From Ulota crispa (lineage: Eukaryota > Streptophyta > Bryopsida > Orthotrichales > Orthotrichaceae), in contig OY987246.1 in NCBI GenBank assembly GCA_963920765.1, positions 18,100,868-18,164,867 of the forward strand: DNA of 64,000 nt, read 5' to 3'. The notes under the pieces were generated by a model. The model had not been told where the DNA came from. It did not search any database and saw only the letters and a program-made list of their open reading frames with translations. Both the position numbers and the translations under genes were made by a program. Positions 1 to 12,178 of the stretch are shown piece after piece. Numbering within the stretch: position 1 is the first letter of the stretch; each line of letters starts with the position of its first letter.

Positions 1-171
1 ATGTGTGAATGCAATTTGCTTTCTTTTTACATCATTACTTTCTAAGTAAAATCATTTTCCTTTTCCACTGCACACAAAAGGAGAGCCACATCTTCTTTGA
101 GAAGGAGTGCTCCCATTGACTCTCCTACTTTCACTCCACAACTTCTTAGTCTTCATAGAAAGGTGTGACAG
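1..171. repeat. Truncated end of a TIR element (family K)
   Basis: The stretch closes at about 160-171 with AAGGTGTGAC. It contains a block (about 95-125, GAAGGAGTGCTCCCATTGAC) that recurs almost unchanged at 40422-40446 inside a complete element at 40091-40513. The window therefore opens inside a copy of that family, and the other terminus lies outside. No coding potential is seen. The boundary is approximate. Confidence 0.5.
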
Positions 172-872
172 CTATTGTCTTGATCTTAAAAGTATGTGAT
201 GGAAGTTGCAAAAGCGTAGAAGTGGATTCCAAGTCTTCACAAATTATGTACAACGTGGGCATTTTCTAGGTTGAAACTGACAAGTGTGTGGAGAGGATTC
301 TATGGAGGTTTGAATATCATTCAACAGCAAAAATCATCCTTGAAACACACTACAGTGGTGGTCACCGGTCAAATCTGGAGGCCCATTGTAAAGCTCAAGA
401 AATCCTGATAATACGGTCCGCTCTTATTAATGTATTAGACAAGTCTTTGCTCTCGCATAACTTTCCTCACCCCATGAAGCTGGGGTGCCTATTTTGAAGA
501 GTGCGGCAAAGTCAGGTATGGCTAGTTTATCTCCATTTGCTTAGAAGGGGTAAAATACAACAATTTTAGAATATTCATCTCTGATCATTTGATGTGGAGG
601 AACGTCGATGAATATTGATGTGCATCTCCTAGTGCAATCTTTTCCTAGCTTATCTAGAACAAAAGTTCACGTCTTCCAATCAAGTATCCCAAGCACATTG
701 ACACTAATCCCAATCAGTTCTTTTTTTGGAACCGAGACAGAAATTTCTTTTTTAAGGACAAACTTGCATGCAAACTTGTTTGCTGTTTCTCAGTCTTCCA
801 ATTATAGAGTTATGGCAAACTTCCATATTGGCTCAGAATGGAAAAAAAGCTGAAACGATCATTAGTTTTACA
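172..872. other. Gene-free spacer
   Basis: A+T-rich sequence with only short unrelated open frames, no recognisable exon and no paired inverted ends. I see nothing annotatable here. Confidence 0.6.
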
Positions 873-1291
873 TTAGGGGTAGTCACACCTTCTCCAAGAA
901 TGAAATTTCTATGAAGAGTGAAAAGCAACCGAGTGGAAATAGGAGCTCATAAGAACACTTTTATATGAAGAAAGGATAACTTTCCTTTTGTGGGTGGTGG
1001 AGAAGAGAGAATGAGTGTACTTAGAAAATGGTGATGCACTAAGAAAGCCATCTAACATTCATCCACTCAACCAAGGTCTCTAAGTACAACGAGGGTGAAA
1101 GCAAGAAAAGCAAGATGAAAAAGAGACACACATCCATAAAAATTTCATGTGCAAAAACTTCTTCGCACCCTTTCTCCTCCTCTAAAGGTGAGGAAAACAT
1201 CTTCTCGATCTTCAAAGAATGGGACCTTCAAAGAGAGAATGCCACGTCCCTATTCTTTGAAGATTGACAGTAGGGTGAATAAGGTGTCACT
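873..1291. repeat. TIR element, family K (GTAGTCACACCTTCTCC)
   Basis: The left end reads GGGGTAGTCACACCTTCTCC. The right end, reverse-complemented, reads AGTGACACCTTATTCACCC and is followed by CAATCTTCAAAGAAT, which matches the left end of the copy at 40091 (CAATTTTCAAAGAAT). Length is about 0.42 kb, like the 40091-40513 copy. It is non-coding, and the class of the mobilising transposase is unknown. Confidence 0.5.
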
Positions 1292-2557
1292 GCGCTTACT
1301 TGCAAACATGTTTATCGTCTCTACGTTTTCTCATTCCGAAGCCAGCATGGGATATTGCCCTAAGTTTTAGTTAGAGCAGTTTTATAGCAGGAGAGGTGAG
1401 CCTCGGGGCAAGCTCAGTGCAAAGGTGATTGGTGTAAGCTTTATGAATGTACTACATGTGGAGTGGGCTGTGAGCAACAACAACACGCTTTCGTTCACTG
1501 GCCTGTGCCAACAGCACCCATCTTTGAAAAGCATGGAGCTTTCCGGGATGACAAGGCAGATATTTTGGTGCAGATTGGTTTGGAGCCCATGTGGAAACAT
1601 AGCCTTTTGCAGGACCACACACGAAGGCTTAGACAGGTGACGTAGGTGCATGCTATTTCCATTTTCCACTGCGAGTAGACACTGGACAGTAGCTGGCTGG
1701 GAAGCATCAAATTGATGCGTGTTTCTCTGCTCCCAATCTGGGATATTATGGCCCAGAACGAGAAACGTGCTTCAAACGGCAAGTGGGGATATACAACTAG
1801 ACTCACAGTTGTCGCTGTTCCTTAGGAACCTCTTCTGACTGAAGACAAGGACTACTACAGGAGCGATTTTTTATCACCATCCATAAAACTTGTCAACCCC
1901 TTTCTTTGGCTTAGAGAAGCTCCACTGCAGGTGGAAAGTGAAACTTCACCGGTACATTGGGGGCTTCAAACATCAACTTTTTTAGGTGACTCAAGTTGCG
2001 ATTCACCTTTGTGAATTCACTATTGAATCGCAAGGTGACTCACCTCTGAACTTCACTCCTAATGTGATTCACTTAAGGAGTGAACTTCAAAAACTCACCT
2101 TTGCGGTTTTTTGCGGCTCATGCATTTGCGTTCTCAAACCCCAAAATTTCTTTCGTAGAAACTTCCGCAAACTCACCGATGCTGTAAACTTTGCGCATGT
2201 GAGGGAACAAAAACAACTCACTAGTGAACGGAGATCCTATGAGATGAGAAGCTCGAAGGCTAGATTTTATGTTTGAAACCCCCTATTAGCTAGAAGACTT
2301 GCCCTTTAGGGCTCCACCATGTCTTTGTTATTGTTTTTGCACCTTGTGAAAAGATGTTATATTGGGAGAACCTTTTACTAAAGTAAATGTAGAAAAATAG
2401 GATGAATGAAAAAAAAAAAATTGGAGAATAAGGAATTCTTGGAAAGAGAATTACAATATTTGAACGAGGTTGTAGATTTCACAAAGTTGAAGTTACGCAA
2501 AATTGACAATTTAAAATCTCCTTAGTTATGGGAGAAATGGCTGGTTTTTGTTCTATT
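1292..2557. other. Gene-free spacer with a short palindrome cluster
   Basis: No gene is recognised. Between about 1940 and 2130 there is a dense set of small GTGA...TCAC palindromes and direct repeats (for example GTGAATTCAC and GTGATTCAC), with no clear outer boundary. This could be a decayed fold-back element. Confidence 0.4.
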
Positions 2558-2643
2558 CTGCAAAAAGCTGGAATTGGTAGACATGCCAGGTTTAGGTTCT
2601 GGTGACTATAATGTTTGTGGGGGTTCGAGTCCCTCTATCCGTA
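2558..2643 (+). pseudogene. tRNA-Leu(UAG)-like sequence, organellar/bacterial type
   Basis: An 86-nt stretch has the layout of a long-variable-arm tRNA. The D-arm is GGAATTGGTAGAC. The anticodon stem-loop is CCAGG-TTTAGGT-TCTGG, giving anticodon UAG. A variable region follows, then a T-arm GGGGGTTCGAGTCCCTC with a perfect B-box (GGTTCGAGTCC), then TATCCGT-A. The GGTAGAC D-loop and the CCAGRTTTAGGTTCTGG arm are bacterial, plastid or mitochondrial in style rather than nuclear. The 5' acceptor strand (2558-2564) does not pair with TATCCGT and there is no CCA, so it is probably an inactive organelle-derived or transferred copy. The anticodon and T-arm are seen directly; the origin is inferred. 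Confidence 0.6.
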
Positions 2644-2911
2644 CAAGTCGGAACTTCAAGTTCTGCGATCACCAGGCCTTTAGCGTTCGGCTAGACACCA
2701 TTGTGAGTTCTTTAAGACAATGCTAGAGCTCATGCAACAACTCAAATCTTTTGACTATGGATGAATCATTCTTTATCATGTTAAGAGGACCTAATTGTTT
2801 TGCAATTGCTACTACTTGTCCTTTCAGCGTTGCTATTACACCAGGAGTTGCATCCAAGAGTTGCAAAGAGAAGAACTTTGGAACTGATAAAGTGAAACAA
2901 TTTATAAGGGG

Positions 2912-2989
2912 TTAACTCCAAAATGCCTGAAGCACCAAATTCCAATGATTTTTACAGTAGAATTTGGTGCCTCATGCATTTAGGGTTAA
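2912..2989. repeat. Short TTAA-flanked hairpin (piggyBac-like family, minimal)
   Basis: A 78-bp hairpin. The left arm is TTAACTCCAAAATGCCTGA. The right arm, reverse-complemented, is TTAACCCTAAATGCATGAGG. Both arms continue into GCACCAAATTC. Both edges are TTAA and the termini resemble those of the element at 3831. It is either a very short internally deleted derivative or a hairpin by descent. Confidence 0.5.
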
Positions 2990-3830
2990 GAGTGGGTTTA
3001 CAATACGAGTGTCTCACAGGGAGCAGAGATACTCCAAGTGGCGTGTGACTTAGCTCTTGAAAAGATTTTTTGCATTCTACTTGAAATGAACGTGTTAGAG
3101 TTGCTCATACGGTAAACTTCCATGCTACATTTGAGTTTGGCTGTAGTGGTTAGCATTTTCAACTTTTAGAAACCTCAAATCCTCAATATTCTCATGTTGC
3201 TAGTGAGAAACTTGTTGAAATTCCGTTATTGATTGTTAGTTCAATTTTTCTTTAGCACAATTCCATGCATGGTTGGACACTTCTTTACTATTGGTTTCCG
3301 GATTCCTCCAATTCCAATCCATTATAAACCTTGGCCCTAAGAGTCTATCGTGTGCTGTACAATTGGTGCTTGTAAAGGCAAAAAAAATTCAAAATTGTTC
3401 CATTATTGAAAATAAGTTTAGAAATTACCTGCATTGAATCTCAAAAGTTAGAATATATCACCATTGTTTGAGAAGATAAGTAAAAGATTTGAAGGAAAGA
3501 AGAAATTTGACATTTACAAATGAATACAACTAAAGAGAACCAAACTACTCAATAAATTGGAGAACTTTTGGAGCCATGCAGTCATATGAAACAAGGAGTG
3601 GACTTCTATTTATTGTTTGAATTATCATTTTTTGTTGGATGTGCTCAAATATTTCCACGGTTTTAGTGCTGAGTAATGTTATATTTCCAAACAGTATCAC
3701 CAATGACCAATGTAAGGTAACCACTTTCAAGTGAAAGTAGGATTAACAGAGTCCATCCAATTCAACGAACTTATAGATGGTGAAACCACACGTCCGCAGA
3801 CTCCGCACAGTAGGTGCTAGCTCCCATCCT
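2990..3830. other. Gene-free spacer
   Basis: A+T-rich. Only short unrelated open frames are present; no exon, RNA or paired termini could be supported. Confidence 0.5.
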
Positions 3831-4343
3831 TTAACCCCTAAATGCTCAAGCGACCAGATTTGGGTCTCTATGAAACTTTAAAGACAAATAAAACCTTATC
3901 GAATCACTGTTTCTAGTATATATTTTTTTCAACATAAGTTTGTTTAGAAGTCTGTTTTCAACATCAAAAATCTGATTTTGAATATGAAAGTTGATGATTT
4001 TTCTACTCAAGATTTTGTACAAGGGTGTTGTGTGCAATCTTGACCTTAAACCTCATATTTTTTTGGTGACCAACTTTTTAGTTTTGACATGTGAAATGAG
4101 AATTAGAAGACTTCAAGTCACTTTTGCAATTTTAACACCCTCATGTTTAAACATAATAATTTTTCAAATTATAAGTGATATTGTTGTGTTTTCTTTTTTT
4201 GTGTAAAATCTAACATGTCTAGTTTAAATTTGTACGGTTACAATTGAAAAAAACTTGATGAAATTTATGAACAGGTTGATTGATTGTTCAGTTTCATGAA
4301 AATTCCAAGATGCTGAGAAAGGCCTTGGGCATTTAGGGGTTAA
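3831..4343. mobile_element. TTAA-flanked CCC-end element (piggyBac-like MITE)
   Basis: 513 bp including both TTAA copies. The left end is TTAACCCCTAAATGCTCAAG and the right end, reverse-complemented, is TTAACCCCTAAATGCCCAAG, so one mismatch in 20. Internal sequence is A+T-rich and has no transposase. TTAA target plus CCC termini is the signature of the piggyBac superfamily. The assignment is by termini only. Confidence 0.7.
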
Positions 4344-5575
4344 GGTTTGTGTGTATAGTCCCTGCATTCTCAATCAGTTAGTTGCTGAAACTCTTTGCTT
4401 GCTCTAAGTGATTGAAACCTCCAAAGTATCTCCATCAGTCTACGCTAAGGGTTTGAGACTCATCATTCTTGGATGATAAGTGCTTGGGTCCCTAAAAATA
4501 TCCTTGTGGCATTTGATTTTAGCGTGTCAGGCAATGGTCCTTAAAAACATTATTTACCTTAAGTTAGTGAGTTTATTCTATTTTTCATTTGGTGATTGAT
4601 CAATTGACTATTTATGGAACTCGCTAAATTAGTAAGCAAGGATGAAGGACAAAAATCTTGAGATATTTCCAAAAATAGATGTAAACTTTTCATGTGTTAG
4701 ATTTGACAAGTAAGGACGGAGATGCTCTTAGAAGCAAGTTGGTTATGAACAACACCATGAGAGCACAAGGACCTAGGGAAGGACCAACATGGTAGCAATG
4801 ACACATAGGTAACCTAGATATTGAGTTCACAACGTCCATAGAGCTCATTATTGTATTGGTGCCAACTAAGCATTGGGTATGAAGAGCATGATTATATCTC
4901 ATGATTTTGTCCTCCTTTTATTCAATTATGTTATTAGTACAATTTTGAATGCTTTTAAGGATATGAATAGAATATCCTAAAAAAATCCTCAAAATAGTTA
5001 AAATAGACTTTTGGTTGAGAATTTGAGGGATATTTGAAAAAAAGAAAACAAGTGATGGTACAATCGGGGTAACCAAAAAGGATTGCTTAGGCTTAAGTTG
5101 GCCATACCCATGATACTTTTGGTATTTATTACGTCTTACTAGATAGTGTTTTGGTGTTTATTTTTTGACAAGAAGTTGCTTATACTTGTAGATTAGCAAA
5201 AACAAAAATACACTTTTTCAAATGATGAATGTTATCAAGTCCAAATGAGTGATTTTGTGAGAAGTTTGGGAACTGTCTCATTTCATCAAAATGAAGTAAA
5301 GGGCTCATCTAGAATTCTAGACTACAAATTTGGTGAGTAGGAATTAGGTTAATGCATTTATAATTGTGCAAACGTAACTTCTATGGTCCATGAATTTAAA
5401 GTGTATTAGTCCATCCATTATTAACATTAGTTGTTATGAATTCTTTTAGGGACAATTTCATGTAAGTTTATCCACATCCAATAAAGAACATTAAAAATTT
5501 GTATTTTTTTAAAGTGGCAAAAGCATGCACATATACTTGTTTCTAGGTGCACATATGGTCAAAATTATTAAAATG
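4344..5575. other. Gene-free spacer
   Basis: A+T-rich sequence with no recognisable gene or bounded repeat. Confidence 0.5.
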
Positions 5576-6507
5576 TTAACCCCTAAAGCACTAAACACCC
5601 TTTTTTGGCAACATAGCAATTTTAGACAGCTCACTACCAATGGGGATTTCATTTTTTTTCTTTTAAATTTTCACTCATGATGTTTCCAAGGAGTAGCTTT
5701 AAGGCCCAACAACTTTCATAACTTTTGACTTCATGGTTCAAAACTAATTGCATGATATGTAGTTTCCTTTGCTCGGTGGGCAGCTATTTCTTTAAAAATT
5801 ACATTTTTTGAAATTTTTTTTTGAAATTGGTTCTTTAGATCTATATATACATGGAAAGCTTTGAATCATTCCATTTTGATCAATGAGATGAAAGTTATGA
5901 GGAGACTTTGTTTGCAGGCAATTATGGATTCTCTACTCTAAAATAAACTTTGAAGTCCATTAATTTACTCAATTTTCAATATTTTAGGAATAAAAACAAA
6001 ACCAAAAGATGTAGATTGTTTATTACAACATTACAACCCTTGGGATTGGAATTTTTCATTTCTATAATTAAGTTCTTAACAATTTAGTGGTTTGAATCAT
6101 TCTCTACTTCTTTTTACTTACTGTTGTTTTTCCATGTGTTGTACAATTCTAAATGATTTGAAGTTTTCAAGTGTGCACCCAATTTGCTTTGAAGAAAAAA
6201 TCCAAAAAATTACAACCATTTTGGAGTTTTTTTCATACAAATATGACCTTGTGAAGTGCAGCCGCCCGGATTTTTGGAGAGACAAAAAATAGTTTTTTGT
6301 CAATTGAAACTCAAATATCCAACAATCTACATGGTAAAGACTCTTGAATTTATTTCCACATCTTTGGATACTAGTGTAGTACAAGATCTTATGGCTACAT
6401 TTGTCAATTTTTTTTTTTTTTTTTTTTCTAAAATTTGGTACTTGTATTAGGAATGGCATTTTGGAGTAGTTTTGGTGAAAAATTGTGCTTAGTGCTTTAG
6501 GGGTTAA
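5576..6507. mobile_element. TTAA-flanked CCC-end element (piggyBac-like MITE)
   Basis: 932 bp including the TTAA copies. The left end is TTAACCCCTAAAGCACTAAA and the right end, reverse-complemented, is TTAACCCCTAAAGCACTAAG, so 19 of 20 match. The open frames inside are short and unrelated to any transposase. It is the longest member of the family in the window. Confidence 0.72.
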
Positions 6508-8342
6508 TAATTCATTTTAGGGAGCCATTACAAATTACAAGTCAAAAACTCATGATTGGGACATTTGGGTTCTAATCACTTTTATGGTGTGAAAAAAAAT
6601 CAAGAAAATCCTTTTGATGCAAGGAAGAGTTTGTATATGAATGTTTTAACATAAGAAAAAGCTTAAGAAAAATGTCTCATCACTTGCAAGTTTTTTTACT
6701 AAACAAAATAATCAAGACTTACTAGTGCAAGTGGAATATTTGTCCTATCTAGAGGTTAGGTAGGCCCTTTTACTAGTACCTTGATTGTGCCATCACCCAA
6801 ACCATTCTTGGAATCATGAAAAAATCAAGCAAGACACACGGTAGTTTTATGTACCTTTGTTGTGACTTTCAAGTCTAATGAAAAGAAAAACTTTATAGCC
6901 CAAAAACTACCCTACATAAAGGCAAATAGTTCAAGTGTTTTCTTGCAACAACTCTAGCGCGGTTGACTAACTAGATTAAACACAACACTTTGTACTTTCA
7001 ATGTAACGCAAATCAATAGTAGACTAGGTACTCCCCTTGACAAATTGGATTTTCAAGACCATAAACCAAATATGTTGACCAATCAAATGATACCAAGTGT
7101 CCCTTCTTGGGCTAACCATGGTTATTATACATAGACCCAAGTATGAAAGTAGAGCAATGCATTTCTTCTATACCAAAGTCCCATGTCTTAGATTCATGGC
7201 ATTTTGTCTACATGGGAATGTTTTGGAAGTTTTGGCACCAACAAGACGGGGCTTTGCTCAAGGTTTGGGTCAACAATTTAGCTTGATCTAACTTTCAACC
7301 AATTCTACCAATCTTTTTGCATAAAATTTTCATAACTTTTTTGAGTATTTTGTTTTGTTTCTACAACAAACTTCCATAAAGCATTGGAATTAGCTACAAT
7401 TTGATTCAGTGTTTTTCTAAAATTCCATGTGCTTCTTTCAAGAAGTTTGCTAGAACATCATTTTCATTACTTGATTTCAATTTTTGATTCCAATTTTTGA
7501 TTCCATTGTTTTCCAAGGTACTTCCATGCATGATTTTGTAACTCCGTTGTCATTTTTGCAATTATTTGATTCCCATGCAGCATGGACGTTGCCCTAGGAA
7601 ATAACATTGATAAACAAGAGAACGTGAGATGCCTGGTGATGTCAGTTTGAATTCCCGGAACGCCATGCTTCTCGAAATTTTCAAACCTAAATTGTAGCTC
7701 AGCCACTCTTTGATTGTGGGTCTCCGAGTTCTGGAGGAGAGGCCTTGAAGGATGTGCCATGCCCGCCACCTCTAGTCAGACACACTTCTGCACAAAGTTT
7801 ATTTTTTGTTTGTTTTCTGACCAATGCTAGTGTGGCATTTTTTGAAAATGATTTGTAGCTTGCAGACTCCATCCCTATTTTGGAGTTGAAGGTGACCCTA
7901 TGTATGGATTTTTGTAGCATGATGGGATTTTTTGTAAGTTAAAAGTATTCATTGATCTTTTTTTTGAAAATAGCCAAACAATCATTGACATTACTTAATT
8001 ATTGCATGGAATGGGATTAGGCAATACCTCAAACAATTTTAAAATATGACATCAATTTTCAATTTGATAATAATTTTATGAAAGCCTATGCTGCAATGCA
8101 ATTTTCAATGTTGCAATCTGGCATTTTTCGAGATTTTCCCCTCCTCTTTTTCTTCTATAGGCTTGAAGCTCTTTTTTTTTTTTAAGGCAATTGAGCCTTA
8201 AATTGCCCAAAAAAAACACTGCTTCTGCAGTGCTGACTCAGAATCCTATCCTGCATTCCTGAGGTTGCGGTCTTCGGCGTCGTCATACTGAGATTCTGGT
8301 TTATAACGTTATAACATTTTGACGCTGACTACCCTAAGGAAT
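6508..8342. other. Gene-free spacer
   Basis: No gene recognised. Between about 7450 and 7770 there is a short run of open frame on the minus strand (CCAGAACTCGGAGACC region), but it shows no recognisable domain and no matching splice structure. Confidence 0.5.
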
Positions 8343-9050
8343 AATGGATGAAGTTGCCAAATCCTGCTTGTCAAGGAGGTTTTAGGTGCGCCAAAATTTG
8401 GATGAAAGTTACTAATTTTAGTTTGACTTTATGGTCAAGACAGCACCCATGGGTGATTCTATTCATTTTTTTCCTTCTTTGCGTGCATTAGAGGGGGCCA
8501 GGGAGAATTGACCCCTCATTGCCACCCGTCTAAATGAATGGAGCTGGGAGCTCCGTCAATTTCTTTATGAGTTTCGTGGGATTAGGGTTTAAAAGTTTTG
8601 CTTTTGGTATGTCACAACTTGTGAGCTTTTAAAAATTTACCATGACAAGCTTGAATTTTGGAGTTTTGAATTCACATTTGGCTCTAAAACATGAATGTAC
8701 AGTAGTCGAGGGAATGAGGGGAGCAATACACCCCTGTTTTTTTAGGGTGTGTGTTGCTCAACCAATGAAAACCCAAAAAAAATCTTGCCCAAAGGGACCA
8801 ACATCAACAATAAGTGTTGGAACATCTGCATGTGCAAAAGGAGAATCCCCAAGACTCATGATTAGGGTTTATTTTTGTAATTTTGTTGGTAGAGCATCAC
8901 GCGCCCAACAATGCAAGTAGGTAAGGAAAATTTGGATAGAGTCAACAACATGTGCATGTTCATCCATAAAATCTATTAATATAAGTAACTTTCATCCAAG
9001 CTTACAAACTTGGTACTTACTTGCGGAGAGATTTCTTGACTTCATCCATT
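8343..9050. repeat. TIR element of about 0.7 kb, family unnamed
   Basis: The left end is AATGGATGAAGTTGCC, followed inward by TTGGATGAAAGTTACT. The right end, reverse-complemented, is AATGGATGAAGTCAAG, followed inward by TTGGATGAAAGTTACT. The shared sub-terminal block supports a single inverted-repeat element. No transposase reading frame is seen. Confidence 0.5.
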
Positions 9051-9745
9051 TTTTCACCCAAATTTTCTAGTGTTATGGGTAGCCATTGAGGCAAGATTCG
9101 AGCAAATTTTTACCAAAGAAAGAGAATGCTATTCATGATTGGCAAGAACCGCCATAGATAGATTGGGATTTTGAACGGAATGGATGTCAAAACCGGTGGA
9201 AATTTGGTAGGACCCGATATCAATCATTGAGAGAAAAATAAATGAACAATAATAGCAGATATTTTGCTTCCTCTCATAATTTGGCGGAATTTAGTTGGTT
9301 TATTTTCAATAAAGTTATTTATTTAAAATGCTCTTGGGTGAGAGATACTTGAAGCTCACTTGAGGTTTGGAGCAGGTCGGAAGCTATTATGAATCTGGAG
9401 CATCATCAAAGCAACCTTGTATATTTGACTATGAAATTAAATGAATGGTAAAGAATACTTTTGCTTACAAGATATCCATCATTGATGGTTTGGTTTAGTG
9501 CAGATACCTCAATGTGGAGCCAGGGTGGATTTATTTTTATTTTTCACCAGTCAAAACATACAAGAATGTAGACATTTACCATCTTGAACTAAGAAATTTC
9601 GAATTCGCATTTGAATTCAAAGATCTTGATTTAGTCTAGAACCTCAAAGGAAGATACAATTAAACAATGCCAGAATATGAGGAAGATATTACATCTATCT
9701 TTTGTTTGTGAAAGAAGTTGAGATTTTCCACCTTGTCTCCACATC
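9051..9745. other. Gene-free spacer
   Basis: A+T-rich with no gene recognised. It directly adjoins the long inverted repeat that starts near 9746. Confidence 0.5.
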
Positions 9746-10618
9746 AACATACAGTGACTCCCAAAATTGTCTCAATGTTTGTTGAGATGCCAAGTTTTTT
9801 TTTTCAGTATCTCCACTATATATACATGGCATTTTATCCTCAGATTTTGTGTGTGTGATCCTTGTGCAATCATGATTAAGCATACCAAATTTCAGTTACT
9901 AAAAACCAAACTTTTATTTTTGGTTAATTGATTTGTGTCAAAATCAAGAAAGTTGAATAAAAAAACATTGGTGATGAGTTTTTGAGATTTGATTGCATGG
10001 GTATGTTGAAAACATCCATACGCACATCTTTGCTTCAAACAAATATTTCCAAAAAATTTCTAAAAAAAATCTAAAAAAAATCAATTTTTTAAAAAAAATT
10101 TCAGATCAAATTTAGTAAAATTGATAATTCTTCATGGAATCTATTTTTTGACAAAATAAACATATCATCATGTTTAAAGGTACAAACTTAGTCACAACAT
10201 ATGAGTTATTTTGCCAAAAAATAGATTCCATGAAGAATTATCAATTTTACTAAATTTGATTTGAAATTAAAGAAAAATTAGATTTTTTTTAGAATTTTTT
10301 TAGAATTTTTTTGGAAATATTTGTTTGAAGCAAAGATGTGTGTATGGATGTCTTCAACATACCCATGCAATCAAATCTTAAAAACTCATCACCAATGTTT
10401 TTTTATTCAACTTTCTTGATTTTGATACAAAACAATTTACCAAAAATAAAATTTTGGTTTTTAGTAATTGAAATTTGGTATGCTTGATCATGATTGCACA
10501 AGGATCACACACACAAAATCTGAGGATAAAAGGCCACTTATATATAGTAGAGATACTAACAAAAAAGCTTGACATCTCAACAAACATTGAGACAATTTTG
10601 GGAGTCATTGTATGTGTA
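9746..10618. repeat. Long fold-back element with ~0.41-kb arms
   Basis: The left arm 9746-10159 and right arm 10206-10618 are near-identical inverted copies around a 46-nt loop. Examples: ATACAGTGACTCCC (left) pairs with GGGAGTCATTGTAT (right), and CATGGAATCTATTTTTTG (left) pairs with CAAAAAATAGATTCCATG (right). The arms differ at scattered positions and by small indels in A/T runs, so the repeat is not a cloning or assembly mirror. Transcription through it would give a hairpin of about 400 bp. Open frames in the two arms are mirror artefacts. Confidence 0.85.
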
Positions 10619-11408
10619 GTAAACCAAGCCATCATTGATTGGCTATACAAAGAATGTATACAAGGTTGCAGTAAAAATGCTCTAAGTCAATGGCTTGGGA
10701 AGGAGCTGGTGGTAGTGGGTCTTGCTTGAAAACAAATTTGAACTCTAAACTTTAACTTTATATTATTCGGTCTTATGTAAACCATTCACATGTTAATCCC
10801 AACTAAGCCTTGGATGGATTGGGAGAATCTTTCTCCTTCATATGATAAAGGATCGTGTCTAATTTTCTTTTCTTAGTTTTTTATTTTTTATTTTTATTTT
10901 TTGAGTTTGTTGTTTGTTGTCTTGTCAAAGATGCACTAAAAGTTAGTGCGTTAGGTTCTTAATCCAACTACTTAACGACACTAGAGAATCCAAATTGGTG
11001 CAAAGTATAGTCTGAAGGTAATGAGATGATAGAAATTGAGTTTGGAGTAAAGGAACAAAAATTTGAAGTTGAAAGGATGAAATTGGTGACCATTGATGAA
11101 ATTGTTGTGAGAGCTTGGAAAAACAACATGGATGCTGCCAACATTTCAACTTTTAGGAGAACTTTTAGGAGAAAATATGCCCGTCAAATGCTTAGAATTA
11201 CCTTCAAATTTTCTTTGCTTTTCTAAACAGGTGATTTTAAAAGAGCTCTCGCAAATGTTAGTTGTTTTTCTTCAATTGGCTAAATGCCTCTACAGTACAA
11301 AGGATCATACACATTTTCCTTTTTTACACATGAATAAACATGTTGGTTGAAAGTTACTATAGGAGAATTACACAAGTGGTGCCAACAAGTGGCCTTGTTT
11401 CTAAAATT
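10619..11408. other. Gene-free spacer
   Basis: No recognised gene. The short open frames around 10943-11350 on both strands have no domain or splice support. Confidence 0.5.
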
Positions 11409-11551
11409 CACTACAAGAAAAACTGTTTGTAGTAACATGTCCAAATTGATAGAAATTTGACAAAAAAATGTTCAAATTGACAGAAAAGTGTTTGAATCAA
11501 GGTGCCCTAATTGACAAAAATGTTCAAATTGACATTGTTCCCCTTGTAGTG
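11409..11551. mobile_element. CACTA-like MITE
   Basis: 143 bp. It starts CACTACAAGAAAAACTG and ends with CTTGTAGTG, whose reverse complement is CACTACAAGGGGAAC. CACTACAAGAAAA is the classic terminus of plant CACTA (En/Spm) transposons. Flanks are ATT on the left and ATC on the right, an imperfect 3-bp duplication. Internally an AAATTGACA unit recurs. Confidence 0.65.
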
Positions 11552-11860
11552 ATCCAAAGTAGATTTTTTTGGGTCCTAATGAAGTTTTCTTGCATTAATA
11601 GAGATGTCATAACAAGCCTCACATAAAATAAAATTCAATTGCAAATTTGGAACTAACTTTTTAACACCCTATTTTGGCATATGTAGCAGGATTGTAAGGG
11701 GTTATGGTTCAATTCATGTTTTGTGCACAATTCATATTTTGTGCCTTTGTTATTGAACATGTCCCTTGTAAAGTAGGAGCATCCAATTGCAACACTAATC
11801 TCATTGAGAACCTAAATGTCTTAGAATTGATAATGAAAAGTCCCTTGGATGTATAACATA

Positions 11861-12178
11861 TAAGGTATGTACACCCATAAGCGTCAGTGTCCCCATAACC
11901 GTCACCTCTGAAAATCTTGGAAAATTTGTGGAAGTGGATAGATGTAATGACAAGGATGTACAACATGTGAAAATAAATCTTGAAAGTGGTTATGGGTGCA
12001 GTGGCAGTTTGCTCTTTAAAAATTCACAACTTCTTCTCACAGTATCCAAATAATACATTCAAAAGTGCAAAATCATTTTTTTAATGTTCCTAATAGGATC
12101 CTATAATTTTCTAGCTGTTTATTGATACTCATCATGTTCAAAACCCTTAGTTTGACGCTTATGGGTGTACTTACCTTA
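11861..12178. mobile_element. TIR element, family E (TA-AGGTATGTACACCC), intact 318 bp
   Basis: The left end is TAAGGTATGTACACCCATAA. The right end, reverse-complemented, is TAAGGTAAGTACACCCATAA, and both continue into GCGTCA. The edges fit a TA target duplication with AGGTA termini, as in Tc1/mariner-type MITEs. This copy carries a single TTAA at 12016-12019. That is exactly the position at which its relative at 38839-39541 has acquired another element, so this copy is the empty site. Confidence 0.75.

Noticed and set aside
3831..6507. CCCTAAA at element ends as interstitial telomere repeat
   Set aside because: A single unit at each inverted terminus with TTAA outside; position and inversion fit transposon ends.
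9695..10729. Facing open frames of about 60-90 codons on both strands
   Set aside because: They are mirror images produced by the long inverted repeat and have no domain.
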